Made by a program: the position numbers and the translations under genes
Assembly: GCF_001013905.1 (NCBI RefSeq)
Contig: NZ_LN831790.1
Location: 3,672,001-3,736,000 of the forward strand
DNA: 64,000 nucleotides
From: Streptomyces leeuwenhoekii
GTDB lineage: Bacteria > Actinomycetota > Actinomycetes > Streptomycetales > Streptomycetaceae
Direction of reading: 5' to 3'
Shown here: positions 52,435 to 60,575 of the stretch, piece after piece
Layout of the letters: each line of letters starts with the position of its first letter
Numbering within the stretch: the first letter of the stretch is position 1
The notes under the pieces: model-generated
The model's database searches: none
What the model saw: the letters and a program-made list of their open reading frames with translations, nothing else
Told to the model about the DNA's origin: nothing

Positions 52435-52899
52435 GACCTGCGACTTCTCCGACCTTCTCCGTCGTGCTTCTCGGGCTTCTCGCGCGTCCTTGGCTTCTCG
52501 GGTCCCGGTCGCCAGTGACCTCCTCAGGGTAGGCCAGCGGTGCGGACGGCAGCGGGGCGCGGGGGGCGGGCGGGCCCCCGGGGGCGGCGCGGACGGGGCC
52601 AGGGCGGGGCCGGAGAGGGCCGGTCGGCGGGCGGCGGCGGGCGGCGGGCGGCCCCGCTCGGCGCCCCGCCGGAAAGCGGCGGCAACGGCACTGGTCGGAC
52701 AACCAGCCACGGAGCCCCATCGTCTGCAAGACTGGAGGCCATACACGGAGTTCACACGGGCATGCGTGCGGGGGCTGCTCTCCTGCGGACAGATGTTCCA
52801 CCGCACGTTTCGGCGCGCGGCCGTGGGGGAGGTCACTGACACGATGATCGGGTTGCGCGGCCGGGGCCACGCGTCCTAGAAAAGCAGTCGGGTGGAGAT
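52435..52899. other. hemL leader and upstream divergent region
   Basis: 465 bp. Next to hemL (52442-52500) five CTTCTC blocks on the plus strand read as repeated GAGAAG in the hemL mRNA. The remainder is very GC-rich and open frames in it show no domain or codon bias. Promoters for hemL and the divergent hypothetical gene must lie here; I cannot place boxes with confidence. Confidence 0.5.
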
Positions 52900-53526
52900 A
52901 TGCATCGCGGTGGCGGACTGGGCGAGGGGACCGGCGACCTGGGTCCTCGGCGCGCCCGGCGGGGAAGGCACCGGCGCGACGCGGAGGAAACGACCGAAGC
53001 ACGCCGGGCACACGGCGCACCGCGCGAGCCGGACCGGCTGGACCACGGGGTCGACCGACTGAGGGCGGGGAGCAGGAATGGTGGCCGGGTGGGGGTGACG
53101 TACAAGTACTTCGGCGCGCCCGACGGCGCGACCGCGGCCCGCGTCCCGATCTCGATGCGCCCCGAGGAACTCGGCGGCGACGAGCTCGGCATGAACGGCA
53201 TGTTCACCAAGATCAAGCCGGAGACCATGGCGGCCATGGTCCTGACCGGCATCGAGGGCGTGCCCCTGCACCGCGTGCCCCCGCTGGAGCTCGTCGTCCT
53301 CCACCCCGACTACGCCGTCGTCAAGCTCCCCATGACCGTCGTCGACCCCCTGCGCGGCATCGGCGAGGAGGCGGTCGGCGCGGCGGCCTTCATCTGGTCC
53401 ACGGTCCCGGACCGGGGCGGCCCCCGGGACGCGTTCGCGGTGTACCGGCTGCTGCACGAGTGGCAGGACTTCAGCCACCGGTTGCACGAGGCGGGGCATC
53501 AGCCGTACTGCCTGGTGTGGCCCTGA
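52900..53526 (+). CDS. Conserved hypothetical protein
   Basis: 208 residues from ATG 52900. The first ~65 are basic and low-complexity; residues from about 66 (VTYKYFGAPDG) are compact and coherent, with AARVPISMRPEELGGDELGM, ETMAAMVLTGIEGVPLHRVPP and a C-terminal EWQDFSHRLHEAGHQPYCLVWP. No domain recognised. GTG 53095 is a serious alternative start, since the upstream ribosome site (ggtggag) is only 2 nt from ATG 52900. Divergent from hemL. Confidence 0.72.
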   Translation: MHRGGGLGEGTGDLGPRRARRGRHRRDAEETTEARRAHGAPREPDRLDHGVDRLRAGSRNGGRVGVTYKYFGAPDGATAARVPISMRPEELGGDELGMNGMFTKIKPETMAAMVLTGIEGVPLHRVPPLELVVLHPDYAVVKLPMTVVDPLRGIGEEAVGAAAFIWSTVPDRGGPRDAFAVYRLLHEWQDFSHRLHEAGHQPYCLVWP

Positions 53527-53715
53527 GCGGAGGGCCCACCGGGTTCGGGCGGGGTCGTCGAACCCCGCCGCACGGGCGGCTGTGGCGAGCGGCGCGGCGG
53601 GCGGTCACCGGGTACGAGCGGTGCCCGGCCGGTGCGAGGGCGACCGGGCCGGGCACGGTGTGCTGTGCTGTGATCCACGCGAGCGGGGTCCGCATGGGCT
53701 GCGATGTCCTGCCTC

Positions 53716-53928
53716 TCAGTCCGAGGTGTGCTCCAGGCAGGGCCCTACGGCGGAGTCCGGCAGACGCGCCCGGTACTCCTGTTCGTCGATCTCCTCGTAG
53801 CCCAGCTTCCAGTACGCGGTGGCGTCGCGGAGGTTGTACACGGCCTGCGCGGCCTCGCCCTCCTTGACGAAGTAGCGTGCGCGAGGGCCGGGAGACGGAT
53901 CCGTGCCGGTCGTGGTTTCGTCGCTCAA
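53716..53928 (-). CDS. Small phage-like protein
   Basis: 70 residues from an apparent TTG start (53928) with aggggaac upstream, 9 nt after the stop of the next gene. The middle, RYFVKEGEAAQAVYNLRDATAYWKLGYEEIDEQEY in outline, resembles small proteins found after tail genes in actinophages (a Trp-x-x-LGY-x-E-I pattern). Function unknown. The plus-strand side 53527-53715 has no gene. Confidence 0.6.
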   Translation of the reverse strand: MSDETTTGTDPSPGPRARYFVKEGEAAQAVYNLRDATAYWKLGYEEIDEQEYRARLPDSAVGPCLEHTSD

Positions 53929-53937
53929 CGCGTTCCC

Positions 53938-54654
53938 CTAGTCGGAGATCTTGTGCCAGGTGATGCGGGGCGCGCGTACCTCGACCCGCTGCACCGTGCT
54001 GTTCTCCGCCACGCGGCCCTCGGCGGCGGCGACGATGCGGAGGGTGGCCCGGTCGCCCACGACGACGTTCACGGTGAGGGAGCCCTGGCCGACGTGGCAG
54101 GCCTGGTAGCCGTTGCCCGCGGCCGGGAAGCCGTACTGGTGCTGCACCAGACCGTAGCCGCGCAGGACGGCCTCGTTGTCACGCTGCAGGCCGAACGACA
54201 TCCACACGTTGGTGCTGAACCTGGCGGTGGCGCAGATCTGCCCCACGGCCATGGCCGTGACCTGGTACACCCCTGGCTCCGGCAGCGTCGCCACGCAGTC
54301 GGTGGGGGTCCACTCGCCGTTGATGGGCAGCGAGCGGCTCTGGCCGGCGGCCTGACCGTAGACGGGCGTGAGACGGGCGCCGATGGCCCATGTGTCGGGG
54401 CAGTTGTCGCCCCCGGTGTCGGTGACGTCGATGTCCACGGAGCGCGCGGCGCCGATGTTCGCGCCGCGGTCGATCCCCGAGGGAACCGTCCGCGGAACCA
54501 GCAGCCCGTCGGGTGTGCACCGCAGTGCGTTGCAGTCGTCCGGGCTGATGACCGGTTCGAGTTCGTACGGATCGTTGCGCCTGCCGGTGCCGGTGACCTG
54601 GATGCAGGAGGTGCTCACGATGTCCGTCTGGCCCGGCTGAGGAGGTACTGTCAT
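53938..54654 (-). CDS. Phage tail-like hypothetical protein
   Basis: 238 residues from ATG 54654 with ggga 7 nt upstream; the frame is open to 54813, but that part lacks coding character. The opening CIQVTGTGRRNDPYEL and the later ECs of beta-strand-rich sequence (SLPINGEWTPTDC, VYQVTAMAVGQICATARF, SLTVNVVVGDRATLRI) look like minor tail or appendage proteins of actinophages, where 'VTGTGTxxDPY' openings are common. Paired with the 70-residue protein, it may be a remnant of an integrated element. No integrase, portal or att site is visible. Confidence 0.6.
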   Translation of the reverse strand: MTVPPQPGQTDIVSTSCIQVTGTGRRNDPYELEPVISPDDCNALRCTPDGLLVPRTVPSGIDRGANIGAARSVDIDVTDTGGDNCPDTWAIGARLTPVYGQAAGQSRSLPINGEWTPTDCVATLPEPGVYQVTAMAVGQICATARFSTNVWMSFGLQRDNEAVLRGYGLVQHQYGFPAAGNGYQACHVGQGSLTVNVVVGDRATLRIVAAAEGRVAENSTVQRVEVRAPRITWHKISD

Positions 54655-54959
54655 AACACTTCCCTGATGGTGTGTGAGGTGCGAGCAGAAATGCGCTTCG
54701 GTCTGCCCGTCGAGGGAGGGCACCGTGAACCGAGCCTCCCGGCAGGGGAGTTCGGCCCTCCCAGCAGGGGAACTGAGCCACACATTCGCCGATGGCTGGG
54801 GATGCCTCTTCACTCGAAGCTAGGATCCGCCGAACGAATGCACTACCGCGCGGAAAGTGTTTTTCGGGTTATCGGGTAGTGAAATGAATTCACCCTATTA
54901 TCTGGAATACGCGGCCGGGTGATGATTCTCATCCCTGATCGCCGAACTATCCGAACGAA
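54655..54959. other. AT-richer gap beside the phage-like pair
   Basis: 305 bp. The segment 54840-54950 is clearly less GC-rich than its surroundings and contains the probable promoter of nothing on the plus strand; it is downstream of the histidine kinase and upstream of the phage-like gene. No tRNA or attachment-like repeat seen. Confidence 0.4.
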
Positions 54960-56567
54960 CTATCCGAAGAGGCTGTGCGGAAGACCCTGGTTCTCCGCGG
55001 CGCCCCCGCCCACCGTGAAGCCGATCACCGAACCGCCCCCCTCCCGCCGGTGTGCGAACGGGGCTCCGCCGTGGGCGAGCGCCACCTCCCGCACGATGGA
55101 CAGGCCGAGGCCCGAGCCGGGCAGGGAGCGGGCGTCGGCGGCGCGGTAGAAGCGGTCGAAGACGCGGACCAGGTCGCAGTCGGCGATGCCCGGGCCGCGG
55201 TCGAGGACCTCGATACGGACCGTGCCGGGACGGGCGGGCCCGGCGACGGCGACCTCGATCGGCGCCGTGCCGTCCCGGTCGAACTTCGCGGCGTTCTCCA
55301 CCAGGTTGGACAGCGCGCGGGTCAGCATGCCGGGTCGGCCGACGGCCCTGGTGTCGCCGCACGCGCGGACCGTTATCCTCCGGCCGGTACGGCGCCGTAC
55401 CAGCACCGCGACCTCGTGGGCGAGCTCGGCGAGGTCCACCTCCCGCGGGGGCTCGGTGTCGGACTGGCCGGCCGCCAGATCGACCAGCTCGTTGACGAGA
55501 TCGGTCAGTTCACGGGCCTCCTGGCCGAGGTCGGCGACCAGTTCCTCGCGGGCCGCGGGCGGCAGTTCGTCGATGCGGCGCAGCAGCGAGATGTTGGTCC
55601 GCAGCGAGGTGAGCGGCGTACGCAGCTCGTGGCCGGCGTCCTGGACCAGGCGGCGCTGGTCCTCCTCCGACTGGGCGAGGCGGCCCAGCATGCGGTCGAA
55701 GGCGCGGCCGAGGCGGCCGACCTCGTCGTAGCCGGTGACCGGGACCTGGATGCCGAGGCGGCGGGTGCGGGCGACGTCCTCGGCGGCGGCGGTCAGCGCC
55801 ACCAGGCGCCGGGTGATGCGCCGGGCCAGCCACCAGCCGAAGAGCCCGGCGGCGGTGACGACCGCGGCCATCAGGATCAGGGTCCGCCGCTGGAGCGCCC
55901 GCAGCAGGTCCTCGGTGTCGCTGAACTCCTGCGCCACCTGCACCGCGCCCCGTCCGTCGCCGAGGGCGACGGTGGCGATGCGGTAGACGTCGTCGCCGAC
56001 GTCGATGTCCCGGTGCTGGACCATCCGTCCGGCCACGGGGGCGCCCGCCGTCCTGCGGTCGGCGTCGGTGACCGGCAGCCGCGGGCTCGACGCGTCGGTG
56101 ACGGTGCCGTCCGGTCCGAGCACCTGCACGTCGGTACGGGCCGGGCGCACCAGATCGTGGCCGGGCGCGCTGGAGGAGAAGTCGGCGGGGGACATCGGGG
56201 TCTCCCGGACCTCGTTGCGCAGGTCCTGCACCACCTGCGCGAAGACCGTCTCGTGGTCCACGCGGACCAGGCGGGCGGCGGCGTTGTACGACAGCACGCC
56301 GACGAGGACGGTGACCACCGCGGTGACGGCCGCGAACGACACCGCGAACGTGGTCCGCAGCGACAGCAGCCAGGGCCGCCGCCCGGCCGCCTGCCGCCCG
56401 GCTCCCGAAGACCCGGCCCTCGAAGACCCGGCTCCCGAAGATCCCGCCCCCGAAGACCCCAGCCCCGAGGACCCCGCCGGCCGTGTCCCGGCCCGCCGCC
56501 CGCCGGTCGCGCCTCCCGCCGCCCTCCACCCGGCCCACGGCCGGCGGGCCCGGCCCAGGCGGCCCAC
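54960..56567 (-). CDS. Sensor histidine kinase (MprB-like)
   Basis: 535 residues. After a Ser/Gly/Ala repeat tail (32-57) come helix 1 (~70-93), an extracytoplasmic sensor loop, helix 2 (~238-258), HAMP, HisKA with His in QDAGHELRTPLTSL, and HATPase with N-box LVENAAKFDRD and G-boxes DRGPGI and GSGLGLSIV. The kinase autophosphorylates and passes phosphate to the regulator encoded immediately before it (stop and GTG adjacent, TGAGTG). The signal is unknown; MprAB relatives respond to envelope stress. Confidence 0.92.
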   Translation of the reverse strand: MGRLGRARRPWAGWRAAGGATGGRRAGTRPAGSSGLGSSGAGSSGAGSSRAGSSGAGRQAAGRRPWLLSLRTTFAVSFAAVTAVVTVLVGVLSYNAAARLVRVDHETVFAQVVQDLRNEVRETPMSPADFSSSAPGHDLVRPARTDVQVLGPDGTVTDASSPRLPVTDADRRTAGAPVAGRMVQHRDIDVGDDVYRIATVALGDGRGAVQVAQEFSDTEDLLRALQRRTLILMAAVVTAAGLFGWWLARRITRRLVALTAAAEDVARTRRLGIQVPVTGYDEVGRLGRAFDRMLGRLAQSEEDQRRLVQDAGHELRTPLTSLRTNISLLRRIDELPPAAREELVADLGQEARELTDLVNELVDLAAGQSDTEPPREVDLAELAHEVAVLVRRRTGRRITVRACGDTRAVGRPGMLTRALSNLVENAAKFDRDGTAPIEVAVAGPARPGTVRIEVLDRGPGIADCDLVRVFDRFYRAADARSLPGSGLGLSIVREVALAHGGAPFAHRREGGGSVIGFTVGGGAAENQGLPHSLFG

Positions 56568-57395
56568 TCAGCCCTCCCGCAGCACGTAACCCACGCCGCG
56601 CACGGTGTGGATCAACTGCGGCGCGCCCGGCTCGTCCAGCTTGCGGCGCAGGTAGCCGACGTACACGGCGAGGTTCTTGGAGCCGGGGCCGAAGTCGTAG
56701 CCCCAGATGCGGTCGTAGATGGTGGAGTGGTCCAGCACGATGCCAGCGTTGCGCACCAGCAGCGCCAGCAGCTCGAACTCGGTGCGGGTCAGCTCCAGCT
56801 CCCGCTCGCCCCGCCACGCGCGGCGGGCCTGCGGGTCCATGCGCAGCCCGGCCGCCTCCACCGGCCGCACCGCGGTCCGCGCGGGCGCCTGGCCCGGCGC
56901 CGCCTGCCCGGCCGCGTCCGGTGCGCCCGCCGGTGCCTGCGCGCCTCCCGCCGTCTGCGCCCCGCCCGGTGCCTGCGGCGGCGCCCCCGGGACGTCCCCG
57001 AACGGGCCGTAGCCTCCCGCCTCCACCGGGCTGGTGCGGCGCAGCAGCGCGCGCAGCCGGGCGAAGACCTCCTCCACGTCGAACGGCTTGACGACGTAGT
57101 CGTCCGCGCCCGCGTCGAGACCGGCGATCCGGTCCTGGGTCTCCACGAGCGCCGTCAGCATCAGGATCGGCGTGCGGTCGCCCTCCGCGCGCAGCGCCCG
57201 GCAGACCTGGAGTCCGTCCATGCCGGGCATCATCACGTCCAGCACGAGCACGTCGGGGCGGCCGCGCCGGGCCCGCGCCAGCGCCTCGACGCCGTCGGCG
57301 ACCGCCGTGACCTCGTAACCCTCCAGGGTCAGGGCCCTCTCCAGGGCGTGGCGGATGGCGCGGTCGTCCTCGGCGAGCAGAACAGTCTGGGGCAC
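56568..57395 (-). CDS. OmpR/PhoB-type response regulator (MprA-like)
   Basis: 275 residues, about 45 longer than usual. Receiver domain with phospho-Asp in LVLDVMMPGMDG, conserved Lys in VVKPF; a winged-helix DNA-binding domain at the C-terminus (TRTEFELLALLVRNAG, YVGYLRRKLDEPG, HTVRGVGYVLRE). The extra length is a Pro/Ala/Gly linker (about 123-180). Its ATG at 57395 begins the two-gene operon with the kinase. Confidence 0.93.
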   Translation of the reverse strand: MPQTVLLAEDDRAIRHALERALTLEGYEVTAVADGVEALARARRGRPDVLVLDVMMPGMDGLQVCRALRAEGDRTPILMLTALVETQDRIAGLDAGADDYVVKPFDVEEVFARLRALLRRTSPVEAGGYGPFGDVPGAPPQAPGGAQTAGGAQAPAGAPDAAGQAAPGQAPARTAVRPVEAAGLRMDPQARRAWRGERELELTRTEFELLALLVRNAGIVLDHSTIYDRIWGYDFGPGSKNLAVYVGYLRRKLDEPGAPQLIHTVRGVGYVLREG

Positions 57396-57470
57396 GCGTC
57401 CAGTCTGCCAAGGCCGCCCGCGGTGCGGGCCGGGGTGCGGACACCCCGGGCCGCTCTTCTTACCGGCCTC

Positions 57471-58076
57471 TCACCCGGTGGCCCGCAGCGCGGCGAGCTG
57501 CTCCTCGAACGGGACCACCTGCGGCGTCCGCCCGGCCGGAGGCCGGGCCGCCGTCCCGCGCGCCAGTGCCGCCAGCTCCCCCGCGGCCCGCTCGATCCGC
57601 CCGTCCAGCCCCCCGGCGCCCCAGTCCTCGGCGGCGGCGTACACACCGGTGGGGACCACGACCGCGTGGAAGTGGGCGAAGAGCGGGCGCAGGGCGTGGT
57701 CGAGGACGAGCGAGTGGCGGGGGCTGCCGCCGGTCGCGGCGATCAGGACCGGCTTGCCCGCGAGGGCGTCCCGCTCGTGCGCGCTCAGCACGTCGAAGAA
57801 CGACTTGAACAGCCCGCTGTACGAGCCGGAGAACACCGGCGTGACGGCGATCACCGCGTCCGCCCCGGCCACCTCCGTGAACGCGGCGGACAGCTCCCGG
57901 CCCGGGAACCCGCTGGTGAGGTGGTGCGCGATCGGCACGGCCAGGTCGCGCAGCTCGATCACCCGGACCCGGTCCGGCGCCGTGCCGGAGCCGGTCGCGG
58001 CGGCGGCCAGCCGGTCGCCCAGCAGCCGGGTGGAGGACGGGACGCCCAGTCCCGCCGAGACGACGACGAGCTTCAT
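57471..58076 (-). CDS. NADPH-dependent FMN reductase (CE1759/SsuE-like)
   Basis: 201 residues, flavodoxin-like fold: VVVSAGLGVPSSTRLLGDRL at the N-terminus and AVIAVTPVFSGSYSGLFKSFFD around the flavin site. The family supplies reduced FMN to a partner monooxygenase. ATG 58076 overlaps the stop of the LLM oxidoreductase gene (ATGA), the typical pair. The substrate of the pair is unknown. Confidence 0.9.
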   Translation of the reverse strand: MKLVVVSAGLGVPSSTRLLGDRLAAAATGSGTAPDRVRVIELRDLAVPIAHHLTSGFPGRELSAAFTEVAGADAVIAVTPVFSGSYSGLFKSFFDVLSAHERDALAGKPVLIAATGGSPRHSLVLDHALRPLFAHFHAVVVPTGVYAAAEDWGAGGLDGRIERAAGELAALARGTAARPPAGRTPQVVPFEEQLAALRATG

Positions 58077-59236
58077 CGGGCGGCCACCTCCTTGCCGGTC
58101 TCCCCGGTCCGCCCGGTCCGCCCGGTCTGCCCGGCCTGCCCGGCCTGCCCGGTCTCCTCGGGCTGCGGCCTGGCGGCCAGCAGGGAGGCGTGGGTCGGCG
58201 CGTCCGGCACATGGGCCGGGCGGCCGATGGCGAACTCCTTGCGCAGCACCGGCACGACCTCCTCGCCGAGCAGGTCGATCTGCTCCAGCACGGTCTTCAG
58301 GGGCAGGCCGGCGTGGTCGATGAGGAAGAGCTGGCGCTGGTAGTCGCCGGCGTACTCGCGGAAGCCCAGCGTCTTCTCGATCACCTGCTGCGGCGACCCC
58401 ACCGTCAGCGGGGTCTGCGCGGTGAACTCCTCCAGCGACGGGCCGTGCCCGTAGACGGGCGCCACGTCGAAGTACGGCCGGAACTCGCGCACCGCGTCCT
58501 GCGAGTTCCGCCGCATGAACACCTGCCCGCCGAGCCCGACGATCGCCTGCTCGGGCGTGCCGTGCCCGTAGTGGGCGTACCGGGTCCGGTACAGCTCGAC
58601 CATCCGCCTGGTGTGGTCGGCCGGCCAGAAGATGTTGTTGTGGAAGAAGCCGTCGCCGTAGTACGCGGCCTGCTCGGCGATCTCCGGGGAGCGGATCGAG
58701 CCGTGCCAGACGAAGGGCGGTACGCCGTCCAGCGGGCGCGGCGTGGCGGTGAAGCCCTGCAGCGGGGTGCGGAACTTGCCCTCCCAGTCGACCACGTCCT
58801 CGCGCCACAGCCGGTGCAGCAGGGCGTAGTTCTCGATCGCGAGGTTGATGCCCTGCCGGATGTCCTGGCCGAACCACGGGTAGACCGGGCCGGTGTTGCC
58901 GCGGCCCATCATCAGGTCGACCCGGCCGTCCGCCAGGTGCTGGAGCATCGCGAAGTCCTCGGCGATCTTCACCGGGTCGTTGGTGGTGATCAGCGTGGTG
59001 GACGTGGACAGGATCAGCCGCCGCGTCTGCGCCGCGATGTATCCGAGCATCGTGGTCGGCGACGACGGCACGAACGGCGGGTTGTGGTGCTCGCCGGTGG
59101 CGAAGACGTCGAGACCCACCTCCTCGGCCTTCAGCGCGATGGCGACCATGGCCTTGATGCGCTCCCGCTCGGTGGGCGTACGGCCGGTCGTCGGGTCCGG
59201 CGTGACGTCGCCGACGGTGAAGATCCCGAACTGCAT
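58073..59236 (-). CDS. LLM-class flavin-dependent oxidoreductase (CE1758 family)
   Basis: 387 residues, luciferase-like TIM barrel: MQFGIFTVGDVTPDPTTGRTP, FATGEHHNPPF, GRVDLMMGRGNTGPVY. The C-terminal ~25 residues are a Gly/Gln/Thr/Arg repeat (GQAGQAGQTGRTGRTGETG) encoded by a 9-bp tandem tract around 58092-58150. Uses FMNH2 from the reductase encoded next. A MarR gene is upstream on the same strand, and a GTTGA-N4-TCAAC palindrome sits at its promoter. Confidence 0.92.
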   Translation of the reverse strand: MQFGIFTVGDVTPDPTTGRTPTERERIKAMVAIALKAEEVGLDVFATGEHHNPPFVPSSPTTMLGYIAAQTRRLILSTSTTLITTNDPVKIAEDFAMLQHLADGRVDLMMGRGNTGPVYPWFGQDIRQGINLAIENYALLHRLWREDVVDWEGKFRTPLQGFTATPRPLDGVPPFVWHGSIRSPEIAEQAAYYGDGFFHNNIFWPADHTRRMVELYRTRYAHYGHGTPEQAIVGLGGQVFMRRNSQDAVREFRPYFDVAPVYGHGPSLEEFTAQTPLTVGSPQQVIEKTLGFREYAGDYQRQLFLIDHAGLPLKTVLEQIDLLGEEVVPVLRKEFAIGRPAHVPDAPTHASLLAARPQPEETGQAGQAGQTGRTGRTGETGKEVAAR

Positions 59237-59255
59237 GGTCGCTCAACCTCCAGTT

Positions 59256-59269
59256 GTTGACCGTTCAAC
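59256..59269. promoter_or_regulatory. Palindromic operator at the LLM oxidoreductase promoter
   Basis: GTTGACCGTTCAAC, 5-bp perfect arms and 4-bp centre, 20 bp upstream of the LLM start. On the minus strand a TATAGT -10 box (59268-59273) touches it, so a bound protein would block transcription start. The neighbouring MarR protein is the natural candidate. Confidence 0.65.
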
Positions 59270-59382
59270 TATAGCGTCGAACGGCACCCTGGCCGGTTGT
59301 ATTCCGCGGCGTCCTCACATGGGGGATCCCGGGACGTCCGGGACGACGCGCGGGACGATCCGTCCCCGGGGGCCGGCCGCGA

Positions 59383-59865
59383 TCAGGCCCCGTCGCCGCC
59401 CGCCCGCAGTCGCGCCACCTGGACCGTGCCGAACTCCGCAGTCCGCCGCAGATGGCCGATGAGCAGCGTGAGCTGCGCCTCGTCGAGGTCGTCGAAGAGC
59501 GTTACCCAGCCGTCGCCCAGCCGCTCCCACATCCGCCGGAAATCGGTGATCTTCTCCGGCACCGTCGCCACCAGCACCCGCCGCCGGTCGGCCGCGTCCC
59601 GCTCCCGGACCACGTACCCCGCCTTCTCCAGCCGGTCCACCAGCCGCGTCGCCGCACCGGTGGTCAGACCGGTCAGCTCGGCGATCCGGCCGGTCGTCAC
59701 CGGCCGCCCGTCCTCCAGTACGAGCAGGTTCAGGCACTGCAGGTCGGTCGGGTGCAGGCCCAGCCGGTCGGCGGCGGCCTGGGTGAGCAGGGCGTAGGAG
59801 GCCAGATACCGGCGGGAGACGGCGGACAGCTCGTCCAGCAGCCGCTCCCGCGCCGTGTCGGTCAT
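59383..59865 (-). CDS. MarR family regulator
   Basis: 160 residues, winged [59 protein letters not shown] in outline, with the DxRxxxV wing. ATG 59865 has gagggg upstream; GTG four codons earlier is an alternative. Located 117 bp upstream of the LLM/FMN reductase pair on the same strand, it probably represses them through the palindrome at 59256-59269. MarR proteins next to flavin oxidoreductases often sense quinones or phenolics. Confidence 0.9.
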   Translation of the reverse strand: MTDTARERLLDELSAVSRRYLASYALLTQAAADRLGLHPTDLQCLNLLVLEDGRPVTTGRIAELTGLTTGAATRLVDRLEKAGYVVRERDAADRRRVLVATVPEKITDFRRMWERLGDGWVTLFDDLDEAQLTLLIGHLRRTAEFGTVQVARLRAGGDGA

Positions 59866-60012
59866 ACCGCTCACCCCTCCCGGTCCGCACCGCGGGGCGG
59901 ACACCGGTCCACGCCGCGGTCTTCCGTCACCTCTCACGGATGTATCCCACGCGTGGCCGAGGCCAGGCGCCCTCCATCAGGTGACAGTCCGGGCGCGGAC
60001 GGCCTGGGGCGG

Positions 60013-60054
60013 GCGGCAGGCGGCAGGCGGCAGGCGGCAGGCGGCAGGCGGCAG
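60013..60054. repeat. Six perfect 7-bp tandem repeats before ynfA
   Basis: GCGGCAG repeated six times without mismatch (60013-60054), ending 21 bp before the ynfA start codon. It lies over the expected promoter/leader and ribosome-binding region. Such tracts can change in copy number by replication slippage. Confidence 0.85.
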
Positions 60055-60075
60055 GGCACGTGCGAAGCTGCCCGC

Positions 60076-60414
60076 ATGCTCATCCTCCGCTCCGCCGCCC
60101 TGTTCACCGTCGCCGCGCTCTTCGAGATCGGCGGCGCCTGGCTGGTCTGGCAGGGCGTACGGGAGCACCGGGGCTGGCTCTGGGTGGCCGGCGGCGTCCT
60201 GGCCCTCGGGGCGTACGGCTTCGTCGCCACCTTCCAGCCCGACGCCCACTTCGGCCGCATCCTGGCCGCGTACGGTGGGATCTTCGTCGCCGGGTCGATC
60301 CTGTGGGGCGTGGTCGCGGACGGCTACCGCCCCGACCGCTGGGACATCGCGGGGGCGCTGATCTGCCTCGCCGGCATGGCGGTGATCATGTGGGCGCCGC
60401 GCAACGGCGGCTGA
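60076..60414 (+). CDS. YnfA/UPF0060 family small membrane protein
   Basis: 112 residues with four membrane helices; sequence is typical of UPF0060: [44 protein letters not shown], and the C-terminal [19 protein letters not shown]. The family is small-multidrug-resistance-like; E. coli YnfA is reported to export dyes. ATG 60076 follows six 7-bp repeats. Confidence 0.92.
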   Translation: MLILRSAALFTVAALFEIGGAWLVWQGVREHRGWLWVAGGVLALGAYGFVATFQPDAHFGRILAAYGGIFVAGSILWGVVADGYRPDRWDIAGALICLAGMAVIMWAPRNGG

Positions 60415-60575
60415 CGGGCGGACCCCGGGGCCGCGCGACGGCCCCGCGCCCACGCCCCGCCGGCCGGCGGTCCGGTCACCGGACGCCCCGGCCGCCCGTG
60501 CGCGGCCGTCGCCTACCCTGGGCCCCACCCGGCCCGTGAACCCGTACCCGCGTACCCGCACCCGAGGAGCAGCCC

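Noticed and set aside
52540..52839. Plus-strand frame upstream of the hypothetical gene at 52900
   Set aside because: Gly/Arg-rich, no domain, lies in the hemL/hypothetical divergent control region.
53716..54654. Complete prophage or integrative element
   Set aside because: Only two phage-like genes; no integrase, att repeats, tRNA target or replication genes were found around them.
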